A model generated the notes under the pieces. It had not been told where the DNA came from and ran no database searches. It worked only from the letters and a program-made list of their open reading frames with translations. From Pedobacter boryungensis (GTDB lineage: Bacteria; Bacteroidota; Bacteroidia; Sphingobacteriales; Sphingobacteriaceae), in contig NZ_JABMKV010000002.1 in the NCBI RefSeq assembly GCF_013204825.1, forward strand, positions 124,001-188,000: 64,000 nucleotides of DNA, written 5' to 3'. Made by a program: the position numbers and the translations under genes. Within the stretch, counting starts at the first letter, position 1. Each line of letters opens with the position of its first letter. Positions 42,581-52,011 of this stretch are shown here, in pieces.

Positions 42581-44446
42581 TTGAGTACACTAATTGCAGC
42601 TGAAGGCTTAGGCCACGGATACCATGATGAATGGCTTTTCAAAAATTTAACCCTAGGTATAAATTCTGGTCAACGTGTAGCGTTGGTAGGAATAAATGGT
42701 GCCGGTAAAAGCACTCTTTTAAAATTATTAGCCGAACGCTTTTCTCCTTTAGAAGGAAAAATTGTAAAAAATAAAGCCGTTAAAATTGGTTTTTTAGATC
42801 AAGAACCTTCTTTTCCTGATGGATATTCTATTAGTGATTTTATTTTTTCATTAGAAAATAAACAACAGCAGTTGATTAAAGAATATGAAGAGTTGATCGA
42901 AGATCCTAATCCTGATGAGAAAACATTGAACCGCTTATACGAAGAATTAAGCGAGCACAATGCTTGGGAATACGAGCACGAAATCAAAACGATTTTGAGT
43001 AGAATGGGTATTAACCATTTACAACAAAAAATAGATACGCTTTCTGGTGGACAAAAAAAACGCTTGGCCTTGGCAAAGCTATTAATTGAAGACCCTGAAA
43101 TTTATGTATTAGATGAGCCGACCAATCATTTAGATATCGATACGATTGAGTGGTTAGAAAAGCTATTAACTTCGGGTAATAAAACCATTCTTTTAGTAAC
43201 TCATGACAGGTATTTTTTAGATAATGTTTGCAACACAATTGTAGAACTAGATAGAGGAAAAATTTATAATTATAATGGTAATTATGCTTATTTCTTAGAA
43301 AAGAAAGCTGAACGCGAAGCCGCTGATGAAAGTACTTTTCAGAAGAACAAGAACCTAGTGAAAAAAGAATTGGAGTGGATGAGACGTATGCCAGCGGCTC
43401 GTACAACGAAATCTCAAAGCAGAATAGATGCCTTTTACAACTTAGAAGAGAAAACAAAGCAACGTTCTGACAATCAACAGGTTACTTTAAATGTTAAGAT
43501 GTCTCGTCAAGGAAATAAAATTCTAGAATTAGATCATATTGGACAAACATTTGATGATAAAAAGATTATTAATGATTTTTCATATACTTTTAAAAGAGGT
43601 GATAGAATTGGTTTAGCTGGAAAAAATGGAACCGGAAAGTCTACTTTACTAAATATTATTACCGGTTATCTTAATCCAGAAAAGGGTAAAGTTGATGTGG
43701 GTGATACTACAGTATATGGATATTACAAACAAGGAGGATTAGCATTTAACGAAAAAGAACGTGTAATTGATATCGTAAAATCTGATGCCGAATTTATTAA
43801 AATGGCAGATGGACAAACAATATCTGCATCTGCTTTATTGACTTTATTTCTTTTCCCTCCTAAAAAACAGCATGGCATGGTAGAGAAATTAAGTGGCGGT
43901 GAAAAGAAACGTTTACACTTAATGAAGGTACTAATGCAAAATCCAAATTTCTTAATTTTGGATGAGCCAACTAACGATTTAGATATTGACACATTAAATG
44001 TACTTGAAGAATTTTTAGAAAATTTCCCTGGTGTTTTAATGTTGGTTTCTCACGACAGATACTTATTAGATAAAATGAGTGAGCAACTATTTATTATGGA
44101 AGGTGATGGCAGAGTAAACATTTACAATGGGAATTATTCAGAATACCGCATTAGTTTGGATTCAACTAAAGATACATCTTTACAGAAAAAACCTAAAGTT
44201 GAAGAACCTACCATAAGTTCTCCCCTTAAAAAACTTAGCTTTAAAGAACAAAAAGAATTAGACGAAATTGAAGAAACGGTTGCTGAAAAAGAAAATGAAA
44301 TTGAAGAATTAACTATGAAATTGAACGCTGTAGAATCTTCTGATTATTTAAAAATCCAAGAAATTTCTTTAGCAATAGATAATTTAAATAAACAATTAGA
44401 AAGTATAATGGAACGTTGGGTAGAGCTTTCTGAAAAAACTAGTTAG
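42581..44446 (+). CDS. ABC-F family ATPase (Uup-like)
   Basis: The 621-residue protein has two ABC domains. The first has GINGAGKST, LSGGQKKR and VLDEPTNHLD; the second has GKNGTGKST, LSGGEKKR and ILDEPTNDLD. A linker with AARTTKSQSRIDAF joins them, and the C-terminal coiled coil (about 545-621) is that of Uup. There are no membrane segments; such proteins act on ribosomes or DNA-repair substrates. The start is TTG 42581; no in-frame ATG occurs before the first Walker A. The CBU_0592-like gene starts 1 nt after its stop. Confidence 0.9.
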   Translation: MSTLIAAEGLGHGYHDEWLFKNLTLGINSGQRVALVGINGAGKSTLLKLLAERFSPLEGKIVKNKAVKIGFLDQEPSFPDGYSISDFIFSLENKQQQLIKEYEELIEDPNPDEKTLNRLYEELSEHNAWEYEHEIKTILSRMGINHLQQKIDTLSGGQKKRLALAKLLIEDPEIYVLDEPTNHLDIDTIEWLEKLLTSGNKTILLVTHDRYFLDNVCNTIVELDRGKIYNYNGNYAYFLEKKAEREAADESTFQKNKNLVKKELEWMRRMPAARTTKSQSRIDAFYNLEEKTKQRSDNQQVTLNVKMSRQGNKILELDHIGQTFDDKKIINDFSYTFKRGDRIGLAGKNGTGKSTLLNIITGYLNPEKGKVDVGDTTVYGYYKQGGLAFNEKERVIDIVKSDAEFIKMADGQTISASALLTLFLFPPKKQHGMVEKLSGGEKKRLHLMKVLMQNPNFLILDEPTNDLDIDTLNVLEEFLENFPGVLMLVSHDRYLLDKMSEQLFIMEGDGRVNIYNGNYSEYRISLDSTKDTSLQKKPKVEEPTISSPLKKLSFKEQKELDEIEETVAEKENEIEELTMKLNAVESSDYLKIQEISLAIDNLNKQLESIMERWVELSEKTS

Positions 44447-44447
44447 T

Positions 44448-44717
44448 ATGGAAACATCAGACATGATAGCAACTTTTGGCGTTAGCCTATTACTAATTGC
44501 TTTCTTTTTACAAAGCTTAAAAGCAATAAAAGCAGAAAGTGCAGCATATGGTCTATTAAACTTTTTTGGAGCAGCCATAGCTGGTTATGCTTCCTGGTTG
44601 ATTCCATTTATGCCCTTTGTCATTTTAGAAGCTGTATGGAGTATAGTTGCCCTTTATGGATTAATTAAATTATATAATAAAAGAAAAGTTCCACGTGAAA
44701 CAGAGTTAAAAAATTAA
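44448..44717 (+). CDS. Small membrane protein, CBU_0592-like
   Basis: The 89-residue protein has three hydrophobic segments (about 7-23, 31-50 and 52-74) and a basic tail. SAAYGLLNFFGAAIAGYAS and FVILEAVWSIVALYGLI match the CBU_0592/DUF2177-like small membrane proteins of unknown function. It is tightly coupled to the ABC-F gene. Its 3' end contains one parS-like site (44688-44701). Confidence 0.75.
   Translation: METSDMIATFGVSLLLIAFFLQSLKAIKAESAAYGLLNFFGAAIAGYASWLIPFMPFVILEAVWSIVALYGLIKLYNKRKVPRETELKN
44688..44701. promoter_or_regulatory. parS-like site 1 (ParB binding)
   Basis: GTTCCACGTGAAAC differs by one base from the parS core GTTTCACGTGAAAC. It lies inside the 3' end of the small membrane-protein gene, 51 bp from site 2. 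Confidence 0.6.
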
Positions 44718-44738
44718 GATTTTAATGCTTTTGTATTC

Positions 44739-44752
44739 GTTTCACGTGAAAC
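44739..44752. promoter_or_regulatory. parS site 2 (ParB binding)
   Basis: GTTTCACGTGAAAC is a perfect 14-bp palindrome equal to the inner core of the universal parS TGTTTCACGTGAAACA; one flank base (C at 44738) differs. It is 14 nt before the mnmG ATG. parS sites typically cluster near the chromosomal origin. Confidence 0.85.
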
Positions 44753-44766
44753 AAAAATAGAATTCG

Positions 44767-46629
44767 ATGTTTAAAGAGTATGATGTAATTGTTGTTGGCG
44801 CTGGACATGCGGGCTGTGAAGCTGCTGCAGCAGCAGCAAACTTAGGTTCTTCTGTGTTGTTGGTAACCATGAATATGGAAACTATTGCACAGATGAGTTG
44901 TAATCCAGCTATGGGTGGTGTTGCAAAAGGACAAATTGTGAGAGAGATTGATGCAATGGGAGGTTATTCAGGCATTATAGCAGATAAAACTACGTTGCAA
45001 TTTAGAATGTTAAACAAATCTAAGGGCCCCGCGATGTGGAGTCCAAGGGCGCAAAACGACAGAAAACGCTTTGCTGAAGAATGGCGTTTAGCTTTAGAAA
45101 GAACACCAAATGTAGATTTCTGGCAAGAAATGGTGGGTAGTCTGCTCATTAAAAACAACACTGTTATTGGAGTCAAAACAGCCCTTGGTGTAGAAATTAT
45201 GGCTAAGGCTGTCGTGTTAACGAACGGTACTTTTTTAAATGGACTGATACATATTGGAGAAAAGAAATTTGGTGGGGGTCGTACTGGAGAAAAAGCAGCA
45301 ACAGGAATTACAGAACAATTAACTCAATTAGGATTTGAAGCTGGTCGCATGAAAACTGGAACTCCTCCCCGAGTTGATGGCCGTTCATTAAATTATAGTT
45401 TGATGGAAGAGCAATGGGGGGATGAAAATCCTGGGCGTTTCTCTTACACAAATGTAGAAAGATCAACTGATCAGCGCTGTTGTTGGATTACGTATACCAA
45501 CGCCAACGTTCATGAAACGTTAAAAGAAGGTTTCGAAAAATCGCCGATGTTTACTGGAAGAATCAAAGGCTTAGGCCCTAGGTACTGCCCTTCTATTGAG
45601 GATAAAATTAATCGCTTTGCTGAAAGAGAAAGACACCAAATATTTGTAGAACCAGAAGGATGGAATACTTGTGAAATCTATGTAAATGGTTTTTCTACTT
45701 CCTTACCAGAAGAGGTACAATATAAAGCGCTCACACAAATTCCAGGTTTTGAAAATGCTAAAATGTTTCGCCCAGGCTATGCGATAGAGTACGATTATTT
45801 TCCACCTACTCAACTTTCTCTAACTTTAGAAACTAAAATAATTGATAATCTGTTCTTTGCGGGTCAGATAAATGGCACAACAGGTTACGAAGAGGCTGCT
45901 AGTCAGGGTTTTATAGCAGGAATTAATGCTCACCAAAAGGTTAAAGATCAACATGAGTTGATTATGAAACGTTCTGAATCATACATTGGAGTCTTAATTG
46001 ATGATTTAGTGACTAAAGGAACCGAAGAGCCTTATCGCATGTTCACCTCTAGGGCAGAGCATCGCTTATTGTTAAGACAAGATAATGCTGATATTAGACT
46101 CTCTCCTATTGCACATAAACTTGGTTTGATTAGCGATGAACGTTTAGCTATTGTAAATCAAAAAGTAGAAAACTCTGATGCTATTGTAGGCTTTACTAAA
46201 AAACAAGGCATTGATATGAGCGAAGCAAATGAATTATTGGAAAGCTTAGGAACTTCTGCATTAAACCAAAATGTAAAATTAGTAAATTTATTAAGCAGAC
46301 CTCAAGTTGGGATTAGTGATATCAGAAAAGTAAGCGCTGCGTTTGATTCATTTTTAAATACATTTGATCAAGAAACGGTAGAGCAAGCAGAGATAAAAAT
46401 TAAGTACGAAAGTTACTTTGAAAAAGAAATTGAGATTGTAAACAAAATGCAAAAGATGGAGGATAAATCTATTAATCCAGAATTTGATTATAGCAAACTT
46501 CTTTCTTTATCAAAAGAGGCTCGTGAAAAATTATTAAAGATTAAACCAAGAACTTTGGGTCAGGCATCTAGGATTTCTGGTGTTTCACCTTCAGATATCT
46601 CAGTTTTAATGGTCCATATCACTAAATAA
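44767..46629 (+). CDS. mnmG: tRNA uridine-5-carboxymethylaminomethyl modification enzyme MnmG (GidA)
   Basis: The 620-residue protein has the FAD loop [10 protein letters not shown] (11-20), [24 protein letters not shown] and the C-terminal [12 protein letters not shown] and [17 protein letters not shown] segments. With MnmE it modifies the wobble uridine of several tRNAs. It is a full-length family member. The small membrane-protein gene and ABC-F gene lie upstream. mnmG (gidA) commonly sits near the chromosome origin, which fits the parS sites. Confidence 0.97.
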   Translation: MFKEYDVIVVGAGHAGCEAAAAAANLGSSVLLVTMNMETIAQMSCNPAMGGVAKGQIVREIDAMGGYSGIIADKTTLQFRMLNKSKGPAMWSPRAQNDRKRFAEEWRLALERTPNVDFWQEMVGSLLIKNNTVIGVKTALGVEIMAKAVVLTNGTFLNGLIHIGEKKFGGGRTGEKAATGITEQLTQLGFEAGRMKTGTPPRVDGRSLNYSLMEEQWGDENPGRFSYTNVERSTDQRCCWITYTNANVHETLKEGFEKSPMFTGRIKGLGPRYCPSIEDKINRFAERERHQIFVEPEGWNTCEIYVNGFSTSLPEEVQYKALTQIPGFENAKMFRPGYAIEYDYFPPTQLSLTLETKIIDNLFFAGQINGTTGYEEAASQGFIAGINAHQKVKDQHELIMKRSESYIGVLIDDLVTKGTEEPYRMFTSRAEHRLLLRQDNADIRLSPIAHKLGLISDERLAIVNQKVENSDAIVGFTKKQGIDMSEANELLESLGTSALNQNVKLVNLLSRPQVGISDIRKVSAAFDSFLNTFDQETVEQAEIKIKYESYFEKEIEIVNKMQKMEDKSINPEFDYSKLLSLSKEAREKLLKIKPRTLGQASRISGVSPSDISVLMVHITK

Positions 46630-46762
46630 TTATTAAATTATTGATTATCAAATAATTATAACGTCAAAAAAGACGGCTTGTTTTTAAGCGATTTAAGCCA
46701 CTTTTTTGCATTTTTAATATTACCACTTAAAATTAATATTAAATTAAATATAGCGCATCTAA

Positions 46763-48394
46763 ATGTCGAAAATCGAAAAACTAACAAATAGACCTTATTT
46801 ACATTATTATCTGATTTTGATAATTGCATTAATTTATGGCTGTGCGAGTATTCGAACTCCAGAAGGTGGTCCAAAAGACACAAAACCTCCGAAGGTTTTA
46901 AAAATGGATCCAAAAAACATAACCACTAATTTTAAGTCAAAAAAAATAACTATAGAATTTGATGAATACATTAAACTTCAAAATGAATTTAAAGAGTTTT
47001 CGATTTCACCTGAACAAGAACGCCCTCCTATTTTAAAAGGCAGTAATACAAAAAAACTAGAAATCACACTTCAAGACTCTTTAGAAAAGAACACAACTTA
47101 TACATTAAACTTTGGGAAATCCATTGCAGATATTACAGAAGGAAATGCATTAAAAAACTTTACCTATGTTTTTGCAACCGGACCAACACTTGATTCTTTA
47201 AGCATTAGTGGTAACGTCAAAAATGCATTAACTGGTCAACCGGAAATTGAAACCATTGTTTTCATACTTCCGCTTTCTCGTGACAGTCTTTTTGGGAAAA
47301 AGAAACCATCAATTTATACGACAACTGATAGCAGCGGAAATTATAAATTAAATAATCTCAAAAAAGACACCTATAAAATATATGCATTACATGAAAAGGG
47401 CGGTGATAAAATTTACCAGCAAAATTCAGATGAAGTTGGTTTTGTTAAAGCCCCTCTTGTTTTAGACAGGAATTTGGATAGCGTTAATTTAATGGTTTTT
47501 AAAGAATTGGCAAGCGAGTTTAGAATTCTTGATAGAAAACTAAATACTGACGGGAGCATTTCCATGAATTTTAATCAGCAACTTAGAAAGCCAGAAATAG
47601 CTGTAATAGAACCTATTGCTGTTGATGCGAATAAAAAAGTTCGATTTAATAAAACAAATGATTCTGTTAAGATCTGGTTAAATGATTTGAGTTTTGATTC
47701 TGTAAAGATAGCTATAAAGGATGAAGGAAAAAGTTTGGATACAGTTAAGTTCACCAGAGGCAAAAAAGATACTTACACAAGAAATATTCAGGCTGGAGAT
47801 AATTTAGAAGGAAATCTTTTGAATCCGTATAAAGATTTAAAATTACATTTCAATTTTCCTATAGACAAAATCGATTTAACCAAAGTGACATTGTTGGAGG
47901 ATTCTATTCTAAGAACTGGCCTTACTTTAATAAAAGACAGCTTAGATTTCTTAACCTACAATGTTAAATATACTTGGAAACCTAAAGAGGAATATATTTT
48001 AAAATTAGCAGATGGGGCTTTAACTGGCATTTTTAATTCGAAGAATAAAGACATCACCAAAACATTTAAATTAGGAAATGATGATGATTATGGCACATTA
48101 ATTCTGAGTGTAGAAGTACCCGATACTTCAAAAAACTATATTTTACAAATTGTAAATGAAAAGAAAGAAGTTGTTATTTCTAGCGAACGAATTTATAAAA
48201 ACACAACCGTAACCTTTAATAAGTACAGAGCGGGTATTTATTTTGCTCGAATTATATACGACGAAAATAAAAACGGTATTTGGGATACTGGAAATGTAAA
48301 ACAAGGCTTCCAACCAGAAAAAATATGGTATGCACCTTTAGAACTGTCTATTAAAGCAAATTGGGATAGAAAAGAAAAACTAATTATTCCTTAA
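46763..48394 (+). CDS. Ig-like domain lipoprotein
   Basis: The 543-residue protein has a lipobox (YGC, Cys27) and a Pro-rich start (TPEGGPKDTKPPKV). Residues about 40-140 are a bacterial Ig-like domain of the SbsA type (TIEFDEYIKLQNEFKEFSIS), and later parts contain a carboxypeptidase-regulatory-like fold (SGNYKLNNLKKDTYKIYAL, about 195-215). A final part (about 430-543) is a fold often found in Bacteroidota surface proteins. A structural surface role is likely. The mnmG stop is 133 bases upstream. Confidence 0.75.
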   Translation: MSKIEKLTNRPYLHYYLILIIALIYGCASIRTPEGGPKDTKPPKVLKMDPKNITTNFKSKKITIEFDEYIKLQNEFKEFSISPEQERPPILKGSNTKKLEITLQDSLEKNTTYTLNFGKSIADITEGNALKNFTYVFATGPTLDSLSISGNVKNALTGQPEIETIVFILPLSRDSLFGKKKPSIYTTTDSSGNYKLNNLKKDTYKIYALHEKGGDKIYQQNSDEVGFVKAPLVLDRNLDSVNLMVFKELASEFRILDRKLNTDGSISMNFNQQLRKPEIAVIEPIAVDANKKVRFNKTNDSVKIWLNDLSFDSVKIAIKDEGKSLDTVKFTRGKKDTYTRNIQAGDNLEGNLLNPYKDLKLHFNFPIDKIDLTKVTLLEDSILRTGLTLIKDSLDFLTYNVKYTWKPKEEYILKLADGALTGIFNSKNKDITKTFKLGNDDDYGTLILSVEVPDTSKNYILQIVNEKKEVVISSERIYKNTTVTFNKYRAGIYFARIIYDENKNGIWDTGNVKQGFQPEKIWYAPLELSIKANWDRKEKLIIP

Positions 48395-48401
48395 GTAATA
48401 G

Positions 48402-48911
48402 CTATCTAAACCAATCTGAATACATGATATAATTATCTGGTAACTTATTTAATAAGGCCCGTTGCTCATCAGTAATGGGCTTTATCTTTTTTGCAGGTGT
48501 TCCAGCATATAAATACCCGCTCTCGCAGATTGTATTTTCTAAAACCACTGCGCTTGCTGCTATAATACAATATTCTTCAACTACCGCATGGTCCATTAGA
48601 ATTGCTCCCATGCCAATGAGAACATGATCTTTTACTTCACAACCATGTACAATAGCATTATGCCCAACAGAAACTCTATTTCCTATATGTGTTGATGCTT
48701 TTAAATAGGTAGCATGAATTACGGCACCATCCTGAATATTACTATCATTACCAATAGTGATACTGTTTACATCACCTCTAACAACTGCGTTAAACCAAAT
48801 TGAACAATTGTTTCCCATAACAACGTCTCCAACTATTGTAGCATTTGGAGCTATAAAACAATTTTCTCCCCACTTAGGGTTTATTCCTTTTACTGGTAAT
48901 ATTACTGGCAT
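48402..48911 (-). CDS. Gamma-carbonic anhydrase family hexapeptide protein
   Basis: The 169-residue protein has left-handed beta-helix repeats from about residue 10 to 120. The zinc His residues lie in AVIHATYLK and SVGHNAIVHGC. This pattern is shared by gamma-carbonic anhydrases and the YrdA group; activity is not certain from sequence. The gene is separated from nadB upstream by 60 nt that carry a REP-like fragment. Confidence 0.9.
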   Translation of the reverse strand: MPVILPVKGINPKWGENCFIAPNATIVGDVVMGNNCSIWFNAVVRGDVNSITIGNDSNIQDGAVIHATYLKASTHIGNRVSVGHNAIVHGCEVKDHVLIGMGAILMDHAVVEEYCIIAASAVVLENTICESGYLYAGTPAKKIKPITDEQRALLNKLPDNYIMYSDWFR

Positions 48912-48928
48912 TTTTTCTTTGATTTATC

Positions 48929-48968
48929 GTCATTTCGAACATAGAGAGAAATCCTCCTTCAAAATGAC
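48929..48968. repeat. Short REP-like fragment with inverted ends
   Basis: The segment starts GTCATTTCGAA and ends AAAATGAC, with 7-bp inverted ends, and carries AGAGAAATC in the middle. This fits a dispersed GTCATTTCGA-type repeat common in Bacteroidota genomes. It lies between nadB and the gamma-carbonic anhydrase gene. Confidence 0.5.
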
Positions 48969-48971
48969 AGG

Positions 48972-50558
48972 TTAGATAATAGTATCAACCAATTCATTTG
49001 CATGTTCTGGATAATCAGTTGTATAGTGTAATCCTCTGCTTTCTTTTCTGGCAACTGCCGATTTTATAACCATGTATGCTACTTGAATTACATTTCTCAA
49101 CTCACATAATTTAACCGATACCTTGTTCATCTTATAAAATTCTTCTGTTTCTTCATACAATAAAAATAAGCGTCGCATGGCTCTATCTAATCTAAAATCA
49201 GAACGAACGATACCCACATAATCGCTCATTATTTTTTGAGTTTCACGAAGGTTATGGGTAACCAAAATATCCTCATTAGATTGAGTTACACCTTGTTCAT
49301 TCCATTCAGGAATATTATCGGGTATATTATTATTTTTATAATTTTCTAATGCGGACAAATAAATGCGGTGTGCAAAAACTGTTGCTTCCAATAAGGAATT
49401 AGATGCTAAACGATTTGCACCATGCAATCCTGTTGAAGAAACTTCACCACAAGCATATAAATTTTTAATAGATGATCTTCCATATTCATCGACCAAAATA
49501 CCGCCACACATATAATGAGACGCTGGAGTAACTGGAATAAAGTCCTTTGTCATATCTATTCCAATAGATAAACATTTAGCATAAATATTTGGAAAATGAG
49601 TTAGAATATCATCTTTCTTTCTCATTGTAATATCTAAATACACAAAATCATCACCAGATTTTTTCATTTCATTATCAACAGCACGAGCTACAATATCACG
49701 AGGTGCTAAAGATCCTCTTTCATCGTATTCATACATAAACTCTACTCCATTCTTTCTTCTTAAAACTCCTCCAAACCCACGAACAGCTTCAGAAATTAAA
49801 AAGGAAGGATATTCACCTGGATTATATAATGCAGTTGGATGGAATTGGATGAATTCCATATTTCTAATTTTTCCTTTTGCTCTATACACCATCGCCATTC
49901 CATCTCCAGTGGCAATTACAGGATTTGTTGTATTAGAATAAACATGTCCGGCTCCACCACTTGCCATTACGGTTACGTTTGCCAAGATCTTTTCAACATC
50001 GTTAAGCTCTGTATTAAAGGCATATATACCATAACAGTTAATATCTTCACTACTCTTATCCACATGTTCACCAAGGTGATGTTGGGTAATTAACTCTAAG
50101 CAAAAGTAGTGTGTTAATATCTTTATTTTTTCGTTTTCATGAATTTGTTTTAGTAAAACGCTTTCAATTTCGTACCCAGTAACATCTTTATAATGTAAAA
50201 CTCTGTGTTCTGAATGTCCCCCTTCTTTCGCTAAATCGAAAACTCCAGCTGTATTTTTATCGAAGTTAATCCCGTAATCTATAATCTCTTGTATCCGTTG
50301 AGGTCCTTCTTTTACCACAATTTCAACAATATTTTTATCACATAAACCGTCTCCAGCAATTAAAGTATCTTCAATATGTTTTTCAAAAGAATCAGATTTA
50401 TCTACAACTACAGCTACCCCACCTTGAGCATATTTTGTATTAGATTCGTCTTCGTTTGATTTGGTAACTATTAATACTTTTCCATGTTGTGCAGCTTTTA
50501 GTGCAAAACTTAAACCTGCTATACCCGATCCTATAACTAAAAAATCAACTTTTCTCAT
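48972..50558 (-). CDS. nadB: L-aspartate oxidase
   Basis: The 528-residue protein has the FAD loop GSGIAGLSFA, the YAQGGVAVV segment, EGGHSEHRVLHYKD, FIQFHPTALY and the TPASHYMCGG active-site region. It oxidises L-aspartate to iminoaspartate, the first step of de novo NAD synthesis. nadA, the next step, is divergent 439 bases away, so the two probably share control from that gap. There is no stop-codon or length anomaly. Confidence 0.96.
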   Translation of the reverse strand: MRKVDFLVIGSGIAGLSFALKAAQHGKVLIVTKSNEDESNTKYAQGGVAVVVDKSDSFEKHIEDTLIAGDGLCDKNIVEIVVKEGPQRIQEIIDYGINFDKNTAGVFDLAKEGGHSEHRVLHYKDVTGYEIESVLLKQIHENEKIKILTHYFCLELITQHHLGEHVDKSSEDINCYGIYAFNTELNDVEKILANVTVMASGGAGHVYSNTTNPVIATGDGMAMVYRAKGKIRNMEFIQFHPTALYNPGEYPSFLISEAVRGFGGVLRRKNGVEFMYEYDERGSLAPRDIVARAVDNEMKKSGDDFVYLDITMRKKDDILTHFPNIYAKCLSIGIDMTKDFIPVTPASHYMCGGILVDEYGRSSIKNLYACGEVSSTGLHGANRLASNSLLEATVFAHRIYLSALENYKNNNIPDNIPEWNEQGVTQSNEDILVTHNLRETQKIMSDYVGIVRSDFRLDRAMRRLFLLYEETEEFYKMNKVSVKLCELRNVIQVAYMVIKSAVARKESRGLHYTTDYPEHANELVDTII

Positions 50559-50831
50559 TAAAACTAACGTAAATCAAACAATTGTTAAGAACATCATTAA
50601 TAGTGTTAGCAGAATGTCTAAATAAAGCCAACAACTATTTTTGAAAGTTTAAAGCTAAGGTAAAAAGGTAATTTGACACAATCTTTTACATTATTTTTAA
50701 GCAACTTTGCATAGTTTATTAACTTTTTCTACCACTATTAACAATGCACATTTTGGTATTGATAAGTTTCTAAGCAAAATAGTATAACATTGTAAATCAG
50801 TATTAATTTAAAATAAAATTGAATACTAAAT

Positions 50832-50895
50832 GTTGGTAAGTATGTGATAACTCATATTACAAAATTTAAAATGAGAACTTACTCACAGTACCAAC
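50832..50895. promoter_or_regulatory. Imperfect 20-bp inverted repeat between nadB and nadA
   Basis: GTTGGTA (50832-50838) pairs with TACCAAC (50889-50895) and CTCAT (50851-50855) with ATGAG (50871-50875), with TGTGA-TAA matches in between. It could be an operator or a cruciform/RNA hairpin. Elsewhere in the 439-base gap 50559-50997 I see only a possible nadA promoter (TATCTTTA at 50963-50970). Confidence 0.45.
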
Positions 50896-50943
50896 ACCTT
50901 AATAAGTAATAAGATTCTTCTTTATATAAAATAATTAGAATCT

Positions 50944-50970
50944 ATTGTAGTGTTGAAACTAGGTATCTTT
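50944..50970 (+). promoter_or_regulatory. Candidate nadA promoter
   Basis: TTG near 50945 is followed, about 16 nt later, by TATCTTTA, one base from TAnnTTTG. The leader to ATG 50998 would be about 25 nt. The spacing is shorter than the usual 19-21 nt. Confidence 0.35.
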
Positions 50971-50997
50971 ACAAAAGTTAGCTACCAATAAAAAAAT

Positions 50998-51996
50998 ATG
51001 ATGATTGATATTTTAGAAGAATTAAATAAAAAAGGCTTTGTGGATGAAATAATTGATCCAACACTTGATTTATTTGATGAAATTGAAAAATTAAAGAAAG
51101 AGAAGAACGCAGTAATATTAGCTCACTATTATCAAGAACCTGATATACAGGATATTGCTGATTATATTGGAGATAGCTTAGGCTTATCTCAAGAAGCAGC
51201 TAAAACGGATGCGGATATTATAGTTTTTGCTGGAGTGCATTTTATGGCAGAAACAGCAAAGATTTTATCGCCAGAAAAAACAGTTTTATTACCTGATTTA
51301 AAAGCTGGATGTTCTTTGGCTGATAGTTGTCCGCCACACTTATTTAAAAAATTTAAAGAGAAATATCCAGATCATTTGGTGATCACTTATGTAAATTGTA
51401 CTGCAGAATTAAAAGCATTGAGCGATATTGTTTGTACTTCAACAAATGCTGTTCAAATTGTAGAAAGTTTACCAAAAGATCAGAAGATAATTTTTGGTCC
51501 GGATAAAAATTTAGGAGCTTGGGTTGCAAAAAAAACAGGTAGAGATCTAGTGCTTTGGAATGGTGCTTGTATGGTACATGAAATTTTTTCAAGAGAGAAA
51601 ATAACCAAACTAAAAGAACGTCATCCTAATGCGAAATTTATTGCACATCCAGAGTGTGAAGAAGCTGTTTTAACTATGGCAGATTATATTGGATCTACTA
51701 CCGGATTGTTAAAATACTCGATAAATAGTGATGCACAGGAATTTATTGTGGCCACAGAAAGTGGAATTATCCATCAAATGGAAAAGGCAAATCCTACAAA
51801 AACCTTTATTCCAGCACCTCCAAATAATAGTTGTGCTTGTAATGATTGTCCATATATGAAAAGAAACACATTAGAGAAATTGTATTTGTGTTTAAAAAAT
51901 GGTTTACCAGAGGTTACTGTACCAGCAGATATTATTGTTGAAGCTCGTAAACCAATAGAAAGAATGTTAGAAATATCTGCAAGTTTAGGTTTGTAG
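50998..51996 (+). CDS. nadA: Quinolinate synthase
   Basis: The 332-residue protein has the NadA triple-domain pattern: [54 protein letters not shown] and CACNDCPYM. The Cys residues of these segments include the ligands of the 4Fe-4S cluster that condenses iminoaspartate with dihydroxyacetone phosphate to quinolinate. Start is ATG 50998 or the adjacent ATG 51001. thiL follows after 15 nt. Confidence 0.96.
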   Translation: MMIDILEELNKKGFVDEIIDPTLDLFDEIEKLKKEKNAVILAHYYQEPDIQDIADYIGDSLGLSQEAAKTDADIIVFAGVHFMAETAKILSPEKTVLLPDLKAGCSLADSCPPHLFKKFKEKYPDHLVITYVNCTAELKALSDIVCTSTNAVQIVESLPKDQKIIFGPDKNLGAWVAKKTGRDLVLWNGACMVHEIFSREKITKLKERHPNAKFIAHPECEEAVLTMADYIGSTTGLLKYSINSDAQEFIVATESGIIHQMEKANPTKTFIPAPPNNSCACNDCPYMKRNTLEKLYLCLKNGLPEVTVPADIIVEARKPIERMLEISASLGL

Positions 51997-52011
51997 AAAT
52001 TAATTAAAATT

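Noticed and set aside
43011..43457. 148-codon minus-strand frame inside the ABC-F gene
   Set aside because: It is fully antisense to the conserved ABC-F coding region and starts with no promoter or family match.
50559..50997. Replication origin between nadB and nadA
   Set aside because: It is AT-rich and close to parS-bearing mnmG, but I find no consensus DnaA boxes (TTATCCACA) and no dnaA or dnaN.
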